Source: Oleiagrimonas sp963821885 (GTDB lineage Bacteria > Pseudomonadota > Gammaproteobacteria > Xanthomonadales > Rhodanobacteraceae). Taken from it: a DNA stretch of 64,000 nt. The position numbers and the translations under genes are program-made. Below, piece after piece: positions 43,641-52,185 of this stretch; within the stretch, counting starts at the first letter, position 1, and the number at the start of each line of letters is the position of its first letter. The stretch spans positions 248,001 through 312,000 of the forward strand of contig CAWGFN010000005.1 in the NCBI GenBank assembly GCA_963821885.1, given 5' to 3'. The notes under the pieces were generated by a model, which was not told where the DNA came from, searched no databases, and worked only from the letters and a program-made list of their open reading frames with translations.

Positions 43641-43913
43641 ATGAGCAAGCAAACCGACGCCGAGCACGCGCTGGCGGAACTGATCGTCGACAGCCTCAAT
43701 CTCGAGGATACCGATGCCGCGGACATCGACCCCGAGGCCCCGCTGTTCGGCGGCGATCTGGGCCTGGATTCGATCGACGCCCTGGAAATCGCCCTGGCGG
43801 TATCCAAGCGTTACGGTTTCCAGTTGCGCTCGGACAATCCCGACAATCGCGAAATCTTCGGCAGTCTGCGTGCGCTTTCGGCGCACATCGAAAAGCATCG
43901 GGCCGAAGCCTGA
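43641..43913 (+). CDS. Acyl carrier protein of pigment synthesis (XanC-like)
   Basis: This 90-residue ACP holds growing chains on phosphopantetheine. The attachment serine is in LGLDSIDALEIALAV, inside the usual acidic four-helix fold. It is the first gene of the plus-strand arm of the cluster, divergent from the chorismatase, the position of xanC in Xanthomonas. No phosphopantetheinyl transferase is in the window, so the housekeeping enzyme presumably serves it. Confidence 0.88.
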   Translation: MSKQTDAEHALAELIVDSLNLEDTDAADIDPEAPLFGGDLGLDSIDALEIALAVSKRYGFQLRSDNPDNREIFGSLRALSAHIEKHRAEA

Positions 43914-43927
43914 CGACACGCCGCGCC

Positions 43928-44608
43928 GTGCCCGCGTCGTCGCCCGATCTGCTCCGCCGTCTGGCCCCCTGGGTCCTGCTGGCCTACGTCTTCATGGTGC
44001 TGTTCGGCACCCTGGGCCGGCAGGCCTGGATGTTGCGCGCGGCTGTGCCGGTACTGGTGTTGCTGCTGGCCACGATCTTGCCCCTGCGGCGGGCCTGGGC
44101 GCTGGCGCTGTGGCTGGCTCTCGGCGCATTGCTCATCGGGCTGGATCTGCGCGGCCAGACCCGCGCGGTGTTCGGGATACTGCCGATCCTGATCAATGCG
44201 GCCCTGTGCGTTTTTTTCGCGCGCACCCTGCGCAGCGGGCACGAGGCGCTGGTCACGCGCGTGGTACGGGTGGTCGAGGGCGAGGACCGGCTGGCGATTC
44301 CCGGCGTGCCGGCCTACACCCGTGCGGTCACCCTCTACTGGGCCATGTTGACCGGGGCGCAGGTGCTGCTGCTGGGATCGTGCTGGCTGCTGGTGTTGCG
44401 CGCCGGCGAGGCCGCGCCGGGATGGGCCCGCCTGTGGCTTCACGTGGGCGGCTACGCGCTGCCGATCCTGGCCATGCTGGCCGAATATGCCTGGCGCCGC
44501 TGGCGCTTTCGTGGCCATCCGCACCTGCCCGCGCATGCCTTCATGCGGCGACTGGTGGCATGCTGGCCGAGCATCGTCCGTGAACCCGACGCCGATCCGC
44601 GCCGATGA
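43928..44608 (+). CDS. COG4648-type membrane protein of aryl-polyene clusters
   Basis: The 226-residue product (GTG 43928, 14 bases after the ACP stop) is very hydrophobic, with six or seven predicted helices and the charged loop VVRVVEGEDRLAIPGVPAYTR cut by short turns. It resembles the small membrane protein that recurs in xanthomonadin and aryl-polyene loci, whose function is unknown to me. Its last bases overlap the next gene (ATGA), indicating translational coupling. Confidence 0.65.
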   Translation: MPASSPDLLRRLAPWVLLAYVFMVLFGTLGRQAWMLRAAVPVLVLLLATILPLRRAWALALWLALGALLIGLDLRGQTRAVFGILPILINAALCVFFARTLRSGHEALVTRVVRVVEGEDRLAIPGVPAYTRAVTLYWAMLTGAQVLLLGSCWLLVLRAGEAAPGWARLWLHVGGYALPILAMLAEYAWRRWRFRGHPHLPAHAFMRRLVACWPSIVREPDADPRR

Positions 44609-44919
44609 ACCTGACCGAACAACCCACCAACAGCTTGCCGGCGCCGTTTTGCATCGCGCCCGACCATCCGTGCCTGGCCGGCCATTTCCCGGGACGCCCG
44701 CTGGTGCCCGGCGTGATCCTCCTCGAGCAGGTGGCGCAGGCGGTGCGCGCGCGCCACGACCTGCGCCTGGTGCGCATCATCGAGGCCAAGTTCCTGGCGC
44801 CCCTCGGCCCCGACGAGCCGGCCCGCGTGTTGCTTGAGGGTGCGCCGCCGCGGCTGCGCTTCGAGATCCGGCGTGGCGATGCCCTGCTGGCGCGCGGTCG
44901 CGTGGAGGCGGGCGCATGA
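44605..44919 (+). CDS. Hotdog-fold 3-hydroxyacyl-ACP dehydratase (FabZ/FabA-like)
   Basis: This 104-residue single hotdog domain has the dehydratase signature LAGHFPGRPLVPGVILLEQ, with the catalytic His and the downstream acidic residue replaced in context by Glu of LLEQ. It would dehydrate 3-hydroxyacyl-ACP during polyene extension. It is short compared with FabZ (~150). The cluster has a second dehydratase-like protein at 48.8 kb, and the two may act as a pair. Confidence 0.82.
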   Translation: MNLTEQPTNSLPAPFCIAPDHPCLAGHFPGRPLVPGVILLEQVAQAVRARHDLRLVRIIEAKFLAPLGPDEPARVLLEGAPPRLRFEIRRGDALLARGRVEAGA

Positions 44920-45875
44920 GCATCCACTGGCGCCAGCGCCCGGAGGGCGGCGGACGCTTCGCCCTGTGGCTGATCCGTTTCATCGCCCTGCATGGCGGAC
45001 GCCGGGTGGCGCGGGTCCTGTTGTATCCGATCACGCTGTATTTCTTCCTGCGTCGCGGCTACGAGCGGCGCGCCTCGCGCGCCTATCTCGGCCGCGTGCA
45101 GGGCCGCGACGCATCAAGCTGGCAGGTGATGCGGCATATCCACAGCTTTGCCTCGGTGATCCTCGACCGCGTGTTCATGCTGGCTCGCGGCGAACGTGAT
45201 TTCGAACTCGAGATCGAAGGCGTGGAGGCCCTGCACGCGGAACTCGACAAGGGCCGAGGCGTGTTGCTGATGGGTTCGCACCTGGGCAGTTTCGAGTCCC
45301 TGCGCATGCTGTCCCGGCGCTACCCCAGGGTCAATCTTCGCGTGGTGCTCAACAAGCGCCAGGCGCCCGCGCTGACCACCCTGCTGGATGCCCTGGCGCC
45401 GGATATCGCGGCGGGCGTTATCGACGGATCGCAGCATCCGGCCTCGGTGGTCCTGGCCATGGGCGAGGCGGCGCGCAGCGGCCACATGATCGGCCTGCTG
45501 GGCGATCGTGGACGACCGGGCGAGGCGATGATGCCGGTGCCGTTCCTGGGTCGACCCGCCTGGTTGCCGACGGGGCCGTGGATGCTGGCGGCCAGTCTGC
45601 GCATTCCGGTGGCGTTGTGTTTCGGGCTGTACCTTGGTGGCAATCGCTATAAGCTGGTGTTCGAAACGTTTGCCGACACGGCCGACCTGGCTCGCCAGGG
45701 TCGCAGCGAGGCCGTCAGGAACTATGTCCGCGACTATGCGCGCCGGCTCGAACACCACGCGCGCGCGCATCCCTACAACTGGTTCAATTTCTATGATTTC
45801 TGGCATGACCCCACGCCGCTTCGCCGGGCTGACGCTGACGCTGGTCGCGACGATCGCCTGGGCGCGGGCGCCTGA
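44916..45875 (+). CDS. LpxL-like acyltransferase
   Basis: The 319-residue protein belongs to the lysophospholipid/lipid A acyltransferase superfamily. It has the HxxxxE catalytic motif in MGSHLGSFESLR and the second block GLLGDRGRPGEAMMPVPFLG, and ends NWFNFYDFW, as in LpxL-like proteins of aryl-polyene clusters. It may attach the aryl-polyene chain to a lipid or sugar anchor. It overlaps the LolA-like gene downstream by 71 bases. Confidence 0.85.
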   Translation: MSIHWRQRPEGGGRFALWLIRFIALHGGRRVARVLLYPITLYFFLRRGYERRASRAYLGRVQGRDASSWQVMRHIHSFASVILDRVFMLARGERDFELEIEGVEALHAELDKGRGVLLMGSHLGSFESLRMLSRRYPRVNLRVVLNKRQAPALTTLLDALAPDIAAGVIDGSQHPASVVLAMGEAARSGHMIGLLGDRGRPGEAMMPVPFLGRPAWLPTGPWMLAASLRIPVALCFGLYLGGNRYKLVFETFADTADLARQGRSEAVRNYVRDYARRLEHHARAHPYNWFNFYDFWHDPTPLRRADADAGRDDRLGAGA

Positions 45876-46467
45876 GACGGCCGCGCCCACGGCCGCAGCC
45901 GATCCACTGGCGCCGATCGCCGCGTTGAAGCAGAAGCCGCCGGCCGAGGTGGCCTTTGCCGAGGCGCGCTTTTCTGCGTTGCTGAGCCAGCCGCTGGTGG
46001 TGTCGGGACAGCTGTCGTGGGAGGGTGGCGAGCGCCTGCGCCGGCATGTCGACACGCCCTACGTGGAGACCACGCTGATCGATGACGGCGAGGTGCACCT
46101 GCATCGTGCCGGTCACGGCACGCGCAACTTCTCGCTGGATCGCGCGCCACCGCTGAAGGCCCTGCTGGAAAGCCTGGTGGCGGTGCTTTCCGGTGACCCG
46201 GTGCGCCTGCAGCAGGTCTTCGAGGCGCGGCGCGAGGACCACGGTTCGTCGGTGTGGTCGCTGACGCTGACGCCGAAGTCACCGCGACTGGCGCGCAGCC
46301 TGTCGACGATCCGCCTGGACGGCGACGGCAACGGCCTGCGCTGCATGGAGATCGTCGAGGCGCGCGGCACCACCAGCGTCGACCTGCTCGGACCGCTGGC
46401 GGCGAGGATGCCGGCGCAGCCGACCCGCGATGCGCTCAACGCCCTGTGCCGGCATGCCGGCGACTAA
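45805..46467 (+). CDS. LolA-like outer-membrane lipoprotein carrier
   Basis: The 220-residue protein starts with a signal sequence (MTPRRFAGLTLTLVATIAWA) and then resembles the LolA/LolB incomplete beta barrel (AEARFSALLSQPLVVSGQLSW, VWSLTLTPKSPRLARSLSTI). LolA-like genes are standard members of aryl-polyene loci, where they may carry the pigment lipid across the periplasm. ATG 45793 is an alternative start. The 71-base overlap with the acyltransferase is unusually long. Confidence 0.8.
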   Translation: MTPRRFAGLTLTLVATIAWARAPETAAPTAAADPLAPIAALKQKPPAEVAFAEARFSALLSQPLVVSGQLSWEGGERLRRHVDTPYVETTLIDDGEVHLHRAGHGTRNFSLDRAPPLKALLESLVAVLSGDPVRLQQVFEARREDHGSSVWSLTLTPKSPRLARSLSTIRLDGDGNGLRCMEIVEARGTTSVDLLGPLAARMPAQPTRDALNALCRHAGD

Positions 46468-48808
46468 GGGGCTTCGCGCGCGCATCGCGCTGCTCGGCGT
46501 CTGGCTGGCCGTGCTGGCCGGGCTGGGCCTCTACGTGGTGCGCACGCTGCATGTGAGCACGGACCTGCGCAGCTTCATGCCGCCGCCGGCTACGGCCGAC
46601 CAGCGCCTGCTGATGGACCAGATCGGGCGCGGACCCGGTTCGCGTCTGCTGCTGGTGGCGATCGGCGGGAGCTCCACGGACCGGCTGGCCGACCTCAGCC
46701 GTGGTCTCGCCGGCAAGCTCGCTGGCGATGCGCGGTTCACCCAGGTCCTCAACGGCGATTTCGACCCTGCCGACCTGGATCCGGCGCTGCTGCCCTATCG
46801 CTACCTGCTGTCGCCGACGCTCGACCGGCATCGCCTCGACGCCGGATTTCTCCGCGCGCAGCTTCAGCAACGCCTGCAGGATCTGGCCTCGCCGGCCGGC
46901 GGCATGCTGGAAACCTGGTTGCCGCGCGACCCCACCCTGGAGGTGCTGACCCTGGCCCGGCGCTGGACGCCGCCGCATGCGCCGCGGGTGCGCGACGGCG
47001 TCTGGTTCGATGCGCAGGGCGAGGCCGTGCTGCTGGTGCAGACGCGCGCCACCGGATTCGATCCGGGCGCGCAGCACGAGGCCATCGCGGCCCTGCAGGC
47101 GGCCTTCGACGGCCTGCCCGGCCACGGCGCGGCGACGCTGACGCTGAGCGGGCCGGGCTATTTCAGCGTGGTGATCAATCGCCAGACACGGCACCAGGCC
47201 GACTGGATCGGCTATGTGTCCAGCATCGGCTTCATCCTGCTGCTGCTGGCCGCCTATCGCAGTCCCGGCGCATTGCTTCTGGGCGCCCTGCCCATCGCCA
47301 GTGGCGCGCTGGCCGGTCTGGCCGCGCTGGTGACGCTCTATCCGTCGGTGCATGGCATCACCCTGGCCTTCGGGTTCACCCTGCTGGGCGTGGCGCAGGA
47401 ATACCCGATCCGGGTGCTCAGTCATCGTCGCGCGGGCGCCTCGAACCTGGAAAGCGTGCGCGTGCTGTGGCCGCTGCTGCTGACCGCCATCGCCTCGGCC
47501 TGCATCGCCTACCTGGCGTTCTATGCCTCCGGCGTGCCGGGCCTGCAGCAGCTGGCGGTGTTCACCATCAGCGGCCTGCTGGGCGCCGGGCTGACCACGC
47601 GCTACCTGCTGCCGCGCGTGCTGCCGCGGCGGTTCGTCGACGTCGCCGACACCCGCGGCCTGGCGCGCTTCCGGGGTTTTCTCGATCGCCTGCCACGGCC
47701 GCGCTGGATTCCGCTGGTGGTTGGCGCGGCCGCCATCGCCATGCTGGCGCTGGCGCCGGGACGGTTCTGGCAGAACAACCTGGCCAAGCTGACGCCGTTG
47801 CCGACTTCTTTGCTGAAGACCGACGCCCGCCTGCGCGCCGCGCTGGGCGCGCCCGACGTGCGCTACCTGCTGCTGCTGGAGGCGCCCACCGCCGAGGGCG
47901 TGCTGGATCTGTCCGCGCAGGTTCAGCCGCGGATCGAGGCGCTGGTCAAGCGCGGCGCGGTGGACGGCGTGGAGCTGCCCACGCGTTACCTGCCGCCGTT
48001 GGCGGTGCAGCGCGCGCGCCAGGCGCGCCTGCCCGATCGCGCCACCCTGCAGGCCGCACTGGCGAAGGCCAGCGCGGGCATGCCGTTCCGCACCGACGTG
48101 TTCGCGCCATTCATCGCCGATGTCGAGAAGGCGCGCGGCTTGCCGCCGCTGACGCCGGCCATGTTCGGGCGCTCGCCGCTGGGCCAGCGCCTGGCCGCCA
48201 TGCTGGTGCGGCGACCCGGAAGCCACGGAGGTTGGGTCGGGCTGGCGACGGTGAGCGGCATGCACGACCCGGTGGCCTTCGCCGCATTGGCCCGGCAGAC
48301 CGGCAATCACGTGCGCCTGCTGGACATCAAGCAGTCCACCGAGACGCTGGTCGCGGCCTATCGCGCGCGCATCCTGACCGCGCTGGGCGTGGCGCTCGCG
48401 CTGCTGGTCCTCACGGTGAGCATCGCCCTGCGCAGCCTGCGCCGGGCCTGGCACGTGCTGGCACCGATGACCCTGGCGACGTTCCTGGTGCTGGCGGTCG
48501 AGCGCGTGGCCGGCATCGAGATCTCGCTGTTCCATCTGGTCGCGCTGATTCTCGCCGCCGGGCTGGGACTGCACTACGCGCTGTTCTTCGAGCGCGAGAC
48601 CGGCGATGCGGCCGAGCAGCGGCGGACCCTGCATGCCACGGTGGTGTGCGTGCTCTCGGCACTGCTGGTGTTCGGCATGCTGGCCTGGTCGAGCATTCCG
48701 GTGCTGCGCGCGATCGGCCTGACGGTCAGCCTGGGCGTGGCCTTCCATTTCTGCCTGTCGATCCTGATGGCGCCGCATGCGGGGAAGGACGATGCTGCCG
48801 CGCAGTGA
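46454..48808 (+). CDS. MMPL/RND-family exporter
   Basis: This 784-residue inner-membrane protein has the RND-like layout: helix 1 (ALLGVWLAVLAGLGLYVV), a large periplasmic loop, five helices, a second loop and five more helices. FAFGFTLLGVAQEY-type residues (LAFGFTLLGVAQEYPIRV) lie in helix 4 and LILAAGLGLHYALFF in the second half. It matches COG4258 exporters found in xanthomonadin loci and probably extracts the pigment lipid from the inner membrane. ATG 46454 overlaps the LolA-like gene by 14 bases. Confidence 0.87.
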   Translation: MPATKGLRARIALLGVWLAVLAGLGLYVVRTLHVSTDLRSFMPPPATADQRLLMDQIGRGPGSRLLLVAIGGSSTDRLADLSRGLAGKLAGDARFTQVLNGDFDPADLDPALLPYRYLLSPTLDRHRLDAGFLRAQLQQRLQDLASPAGGMLETWLPRDPTLEVLTLARRWTPPHAPRVRDGVWFDAQGEAVLLVQTRATGFDPGAQHEAIAALQAAFDGLPGHGAATLTLSGPGYFSVVINRQTRHQADWIGYVSSIGFILLLLAAYRSPGALLLGALPIASGALAGLAALVTLYPSVHGITLAFGFTLLGVAQEYPIRVLSHRRAGASNLESVRVLWPLLLTAIASACIAYLAFYASGVPGLQQLAVFTISGLLGAGLTTRYLLPRVLPRRFVDVADTRGLARFRGFLDRLPRPRWIPLVVGAAAIAMLALAPGRFWQNNLAKLTPLPTSLLKTDARLRAALGAPDVRYLLLLEAPTAEGVLDLSAQVQPRIEALVKRGAVDGVELPTRYLPPLAVQRARQARLPDRATLQAALAKASAGMPFRTDVFAPFIADVEKARGLPPLTPAMFGRSPLGQRLAAMLVRRPGSHGGWVGLATVSGMHDPVAFAALARQTGNHVRLLDIKQSTETLVAAYRARILTALGVALALLVLTVSIALRSLRRAWHVLAPMTLATFLVLAVERVAGIEISLFHLVALILAAGLGLHYALFFERETGDAAEQRRTLHATVVCVLSALLVFGMLAWSSIPVLRAIGLTVSLGVAFHFCLSILMAPHAGKDDAAAQ

Positions 48809-49247
48809 ATGGGAACACCTGATCCCGCACGCCGGCAGCATGTGCCTGCTCGATGCGGTGGTCGACTGGGACGCCGAGCACCTGCATGCACGTAGCGAAG
48901 GCCATCGGAACGACGATCATCCATTGCGCAGCGGCGGTCGCCTCAATGCCGTGCACCTGGCCGAATACGGCGCGCAGGCCACCGCCGTGCACGGGGCGCT
49001 CAAGGCCAGGGTGGCCGGGTCGCAAGGCCCGCGCCCGGGCATGCTGGTGGCCCTGCGCGACGTACGCCTGGCCGTCGAGTACGTCGACCCGCTGCCAGGA
49101 TGCCTGGATATCCACGTGCATTGCCTGTACGCCGACGAAGCGGGCAGCCAGTACGACTTCCGCATCGCCTGCGACGGTCGCCTGCTCGCCGAAGGCCGTT
49201 GCGCCGTGATCCATGCCGCCCCGGGTCCCGATGCTCCTCGTCCGTGA
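48792..49247 (+). CDS. Second hotdog dehydratase-like protein of the pigment cluster
   Basis: The 151-residue product begins LPRSEWEHLIPHAGSMCLLD, the start seen in FabZ-like proteins of aryl-polyene clusters (ApeP-type), with HLIPHAGSM providing the conserved His. It also has VHLAEYGAQATAVHGAL. It lacks a typical HFPGxPxxPG block, so it is probably an auxiliary or divergent dehydratase that works with the shorter hotdog protein. It overlaps the exporter gene by 17 bases. Confidence 0.78.
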   Translation: MLPRSEWEHLIPHAGSMCLLDAVVDWDAEHLHARSEGHRNDDHPLRSGGRLNAVHLAEYGAQATAVHGALKARVAGSQGPRPGMLVALRDVRLAVEYVDPLPGCLDIHVHCLYADEAGSQYDFRIACDGRLLAEGRCAVIHAAPGPDAPRP

Positions 49248-49302
49248 CGGCCGCCATCCGCGGGCTTGCTAGACTGCGGTCTTTGCCCCGGGAGCATCCA
49301 CG

Positions 49303-50040
49303 ATGAAGGCATCGTCCGAACCCCGTCGCGCCCTGGTCAGTGGCGGCAGCGGCGACATCGGCGCCGCCATCTGCACCGCGCTGGCCGCGGCCGGCCACCA
49401 CGTGATCGTGCATGCCAACTCGCGCATCGAACGGGCGCAGTCGACGGTCGCGGCGATTCGCGACGCCGGCGGCAGCGCCGAGGCGGTGGCCTTCGATGTC
49501 ACCGATGCGGCGGCCTCGGCGGCGGCCCTGGAAAAGCTCCTGGCCGACGGCCCGGTGCATTGCGTGGTCAGCAACGCGGGCATCCACGACGATGCGCCGA
49601 TGGCCGGCATGAGCCAGGCGCAGTGGCATCGCGTGATCGACGTCTCGCTCCATGGTTTCTTCCATCTGGTGCAGCCGCTGTTGCTGCCGATGGCCCGCGC
49701 GCGCTTCGGTCGCGTGGTGGCGATTGGCTCGGTGGCCGGCGTGCTGGGCAATCGCGGCCAGACCAACTACGCGGCGGCCAAGGCCGGCCTGCACGGCGCG
49801 GTCAGGTCACTGGCGCGGGAGATGGCCTCGCGCGGCATCACCGCCAACGTGGTGGCGCCGGGCGTGATCGCGGGCGACATGACCGAGGCGCTGTTCACGC
49901 CCGAGCAGCTCAAGGCGCTGGTGCCGGCCGCGCGAGCCGGCAAGCCCGAGGACGTGGCCGCGCTGGTGGCGTTCCTGTGCTCGGACGCCGCGGGCTACAT
50001 CAACGGCCAGGTCATCGGGGTCAACGGCGGCATGGGTTGA
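49303..50040 (+). CDS. 3-ketoacyl-ACP reductase, FabG-like
   Basis: This 245-residue short-chain dehydrogenase has the NADP motif VSGGSGDIGAAI, NAG in VVSNAGIHDDAP, the catalytic Ser in AIGSVAGVLG, and the Tyr-Lys pair in TNYAAAKAGL. It would reduce the 3-keto group in each elongation round. It is the last clear pigment gene of the plus-strand arm. Confidence 0.92.
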   Translation: MKASSEPRRALVSGGSGDIGAAICTALAAAGHHVIVHANSRIERAQSTVAAIRDAGGSAEAVAFDVTDAAASAAALEKLLADGPVHCVVSNAGIHDDAPMAGMSQAQWHRVIDVSLHGFFHLVQPLLLPMARARFGRVVAIGSVAGVLGNRGQTNYAAAKAGLHGAVRSLAREMASRGITANVVAPGVIAGDMTEALFTPEQLKALVPAARAGKPEDVAALVAFLCSDAAGYINGQVIGVNGGMG

Positions 50041-50090
50041 GTTGCGTTTCGAAGTGAAGTGCGAAGACACATCTGACAAAGGAGGTTGCT

Positions 50091-50534
50091 ATGCGTAAAT
50101 ATGGCTTGGCATTGCTTTCCGTATTGATAATGGTCGTGCTTTCTTCTTGCACATCTGTTCAAGTGAATCCACTTGCGGCAGGGTCAAACGTTGATCTGAT
50201 TTGCATCAAGAAGAACCCCGAAGTCAAGGTGAATGACTTCGTTATGGTGTTGCGCAGACATATTGATGCGCATGGCATCAGGAGTCGGATCTTTGAGGGA
50301 GCGCAACCTGCAGATTGCCACTATGTGCTGACCTACACTGCGCTACGATCTTGGGACTTTTCCCCATATCTTTCACGAGCCGAATTGTGGCTAGAGAAAG
50401 ATGGCAAAGGTGTTGCCAATGCGGAATATCACCTGAGAGGGAAAGGTGGATTGGATTTGGGCAAATGGAAAGGCACCGAGGCAAAGATCGGTCCAGTAAT
50501 CGATCGATTGCTTGAAGGTCAATCGAAAAACTAG
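50091..50534 (+). CDS. AT-rich lipoprotein, Sbal_3080-like
   Basis: The 147-residue precursor has a lipoprotein signal peptide (MRKYGLALLSVLIMVVLSSC) with the lipid-modified Cys at residue 20. A small domain follows with YVLTYTALRSWDFSPYLSRA and AEYHLRGKGGLDLGKW. The pattern resembles Sbal_3080-type lipoproteins of unknown function. It has an ideal AAAGGAGGT ribosome site. The DNA is far richer in A and T than all neighbours, with TTG, ATA and TCT codons rarely used nearby, which suggests recent transfer. It fills the gap where the two pigment arms converge and is 11 bases from the halogenase stop. Confidence 0.75.
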   Translation: MRKYGLALLSVLIMVVLSSCTSVQVNPLAAGSNVDLICIKKNPEVKVNDFVMVLRRHIDAHGIRSRIFEGAQPADCHYVLTYTALRSWDFSPYLSRAELWLEKDGKGVANAEYHLRGKGGLDLGKWKGTEAKIGPVIDRLLEGQSKN

Positions 50535-50545
50535 GGCCGCCCGCC

Positions 50546-52132
50546 TCAGGCCGCCGCGGCGAACAGCGACGGCCTGAGACGTCCGGACAGCGGTGCCTTG
50601 AGCGAGGGGTCGCTGTCGCAGGCGCGCAGTATCAGCGCGTCGGCCAGGGCCTCGAGCAGGTCCACGTTGCCGCGGATGTGCGCGACGGTGGCGTCGTCGT
50701 CGAGCGTGTCGTGCAGGTTCCCGTTCAGGGCGGCGAACCAGTCCAGCCGGTACTGGTCCAGCATCGCCCGCGGATTGCGTCCGCGGCTGGCGGCATGCCA
50801 TTGCACAAACAGCGCCTGCATGCGCAGGTTCAGCGCCTGCGCGCGCTCCAGGTCGGCGCGGACGCGGCCCAGAAGGTTGAGGTCGGTCAGGCGCTCCTGG
50901 AACACCAGCGGGCACAGCACGCCCCAGTAGTAGCTGTAGTCCCAGGTCACCTTCATCGGCAGGACCTCGGCGTCGCCGAACAGCGGGTACTGGTGCTGGA
51001 ACAGCGGCAGGCTGTTGGCGAGGAAGGACTGGAACAGCTGCTCGTACATGGTCACGTGCGGCGCCAGGTTGCGCCCCGCGCGATCGTGGCCGATCAGGGC
51101 CGAGATGTAGGTGTTGCCGATGGCGATGAAGTCGGTGCCCGGCGAATAGAACGGATCGAGGAACGCGCCGGCCTCGCCGGTCAGTGCCCAGCGGTCGGCC
51201 GAGAACAGCTGCGCGCAGCCGTAGGAGTAGTCGCGCAGGAAGCTGAAATCCAGCAGCGCGTCGCGGCGTTCGCGCACGGCACGGGCCAGAGCCGGCTGCC
51301 GCTGCCCCAGCCACTGCAGGGTGCGGTCGAAATCGCGCATCGACTCCAGGGGATGCATTTGCGCGTCGGCGACGATGCCCACCGAATGCGCGCCCGAGGA
51401 CAGCGGGATCAGCCACGACCAGTAGCCGGGGCCGACCAGGTGGTTGGTCGAGCGCCAGCGTTCGGACGATGGCGTGCAGCGCTCGCGCCAGTCGCTGTCC
51501 TCGCACCAGCCGTCGATGGCGATGCGGTCGTCGAGGCGGAACCACACCGCGTTGCCGCGGTGGCCGTTGTCGCGGGTCAGCTTGAATCGCCTGCGCAGCA
51601 GGCCGGCGCGGCCGGAGGCATCGAGCACCCAGCGTGCCTTCAGCGAGCGCTGGCCGCCGTCGTCGCGCACGCGTACCTCGTGCAGCGCGCCGTCCTGGCC
51701 CATGTCCAGGCCGCACACCGTCATGCCGTCGTGCAGTTCGACGCCGCGGCGCACGACCTCCTCGGTGAGGAAGTTCTCCAGGATGCCGCGGTCGAGCTGG
51801 TAGCTGGGCGTGGGCAGCACCTTGCTCACGCCCAGTTCGGTGATGTTCTCGAGGTCGTCGCGGCCATCGGAGAAGAAGAAGCGGAAGCCGAACTTGCGGA
51901 TGTGGTCGCTTTCGAGATGGTCGCGCAGGCCCAGCGTGTCGGCCAGGTAGTGGGCACCGATCTCGACGGTCGATTCACCGACCTTGTGCGCCGCCGCGGG
52001 CAGGGGGTGCCGCCGGCGTTCGAGCACCAGGATGGACAGGTCGGGGTGATCGCCGCGCAGGTGCAGGGCCAGGGTCAGGCCGGCCAGCCCGCCGCCGATG
52101 ATGATCGCGTCGTACGGGGTCGTGCTTTGCAT
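50546..52132 (-). CDS. FAD-dependent halogenase-like oxidoreductase
   Basis: The 528-residue protein belongs to the tryptophan-halogenase family of FAD enzymes. It has the dinucleotide motif IIIGGGLAGLTLAL, KVGESTVEIG with the lysine aligned to the catalytic Lys of PrnA-type halogenases, WSWLIP matching the WxWxIP halogenase signature, and GEAGAFLDPFYSPGTDF. Because xanthomonadins are often brominated, this is the prime candidate for that step, though some relatives are simple monooxygenases. ATG 52132 (MQSTTPYDAI) is the chosen start. It is last on the minus-strand arm. Confidence 0.83.
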   Translation of the reverse strand: MQSTTPYDAIIIGGGLAGLTLALHLRGDHPDLSILVLERRRHPLPAAAHKVGESTVEIGAHYLADTLGLRDHLESDHIRKFGFRFFFSDGRDDLENITELGVSKVLPTPSYQLDRGILENFLTEEVVRRGVELHDGMTVCGLDMGQDGALHEVRVRDDGGQRSLKARWVLDASGRAGLLRRRFKLTRDNGHRGNAVWFRLDDRIAIDGWCEDSDWRERCTPSSERWRSTNHLVGPGYWSWLIPLSSGAHSVGIVADAQMHPLESMRDFDRTLQWLGQRQPALARAVRERRDALLDFSFLRDYSYGCAQLFSADRWALTGEAGAFLDPFYSPGTDFIAIGNTYISALIGHDRAGRNLAPHVTMYEQLFQSFLANSLPLFQHQYPLFGDAEVLPMKVTWDYSYYWGVLCPLVFQERLTDLNLLGRVRADLERAQALNLRMQALFVQWHAASRGRNPRAMLDQYRLDWFAALNGNLHDTLDDDATVAHIRGNVDLLEALADALILRACDSDPSLKAPLSGRLRPSLFAAAA

Positions 52133-52185
52133 GGCGCTGCTCCCGTCGTGCTCAGGTTCATGATGCCGCAAGCGTGCGGCCCGGG

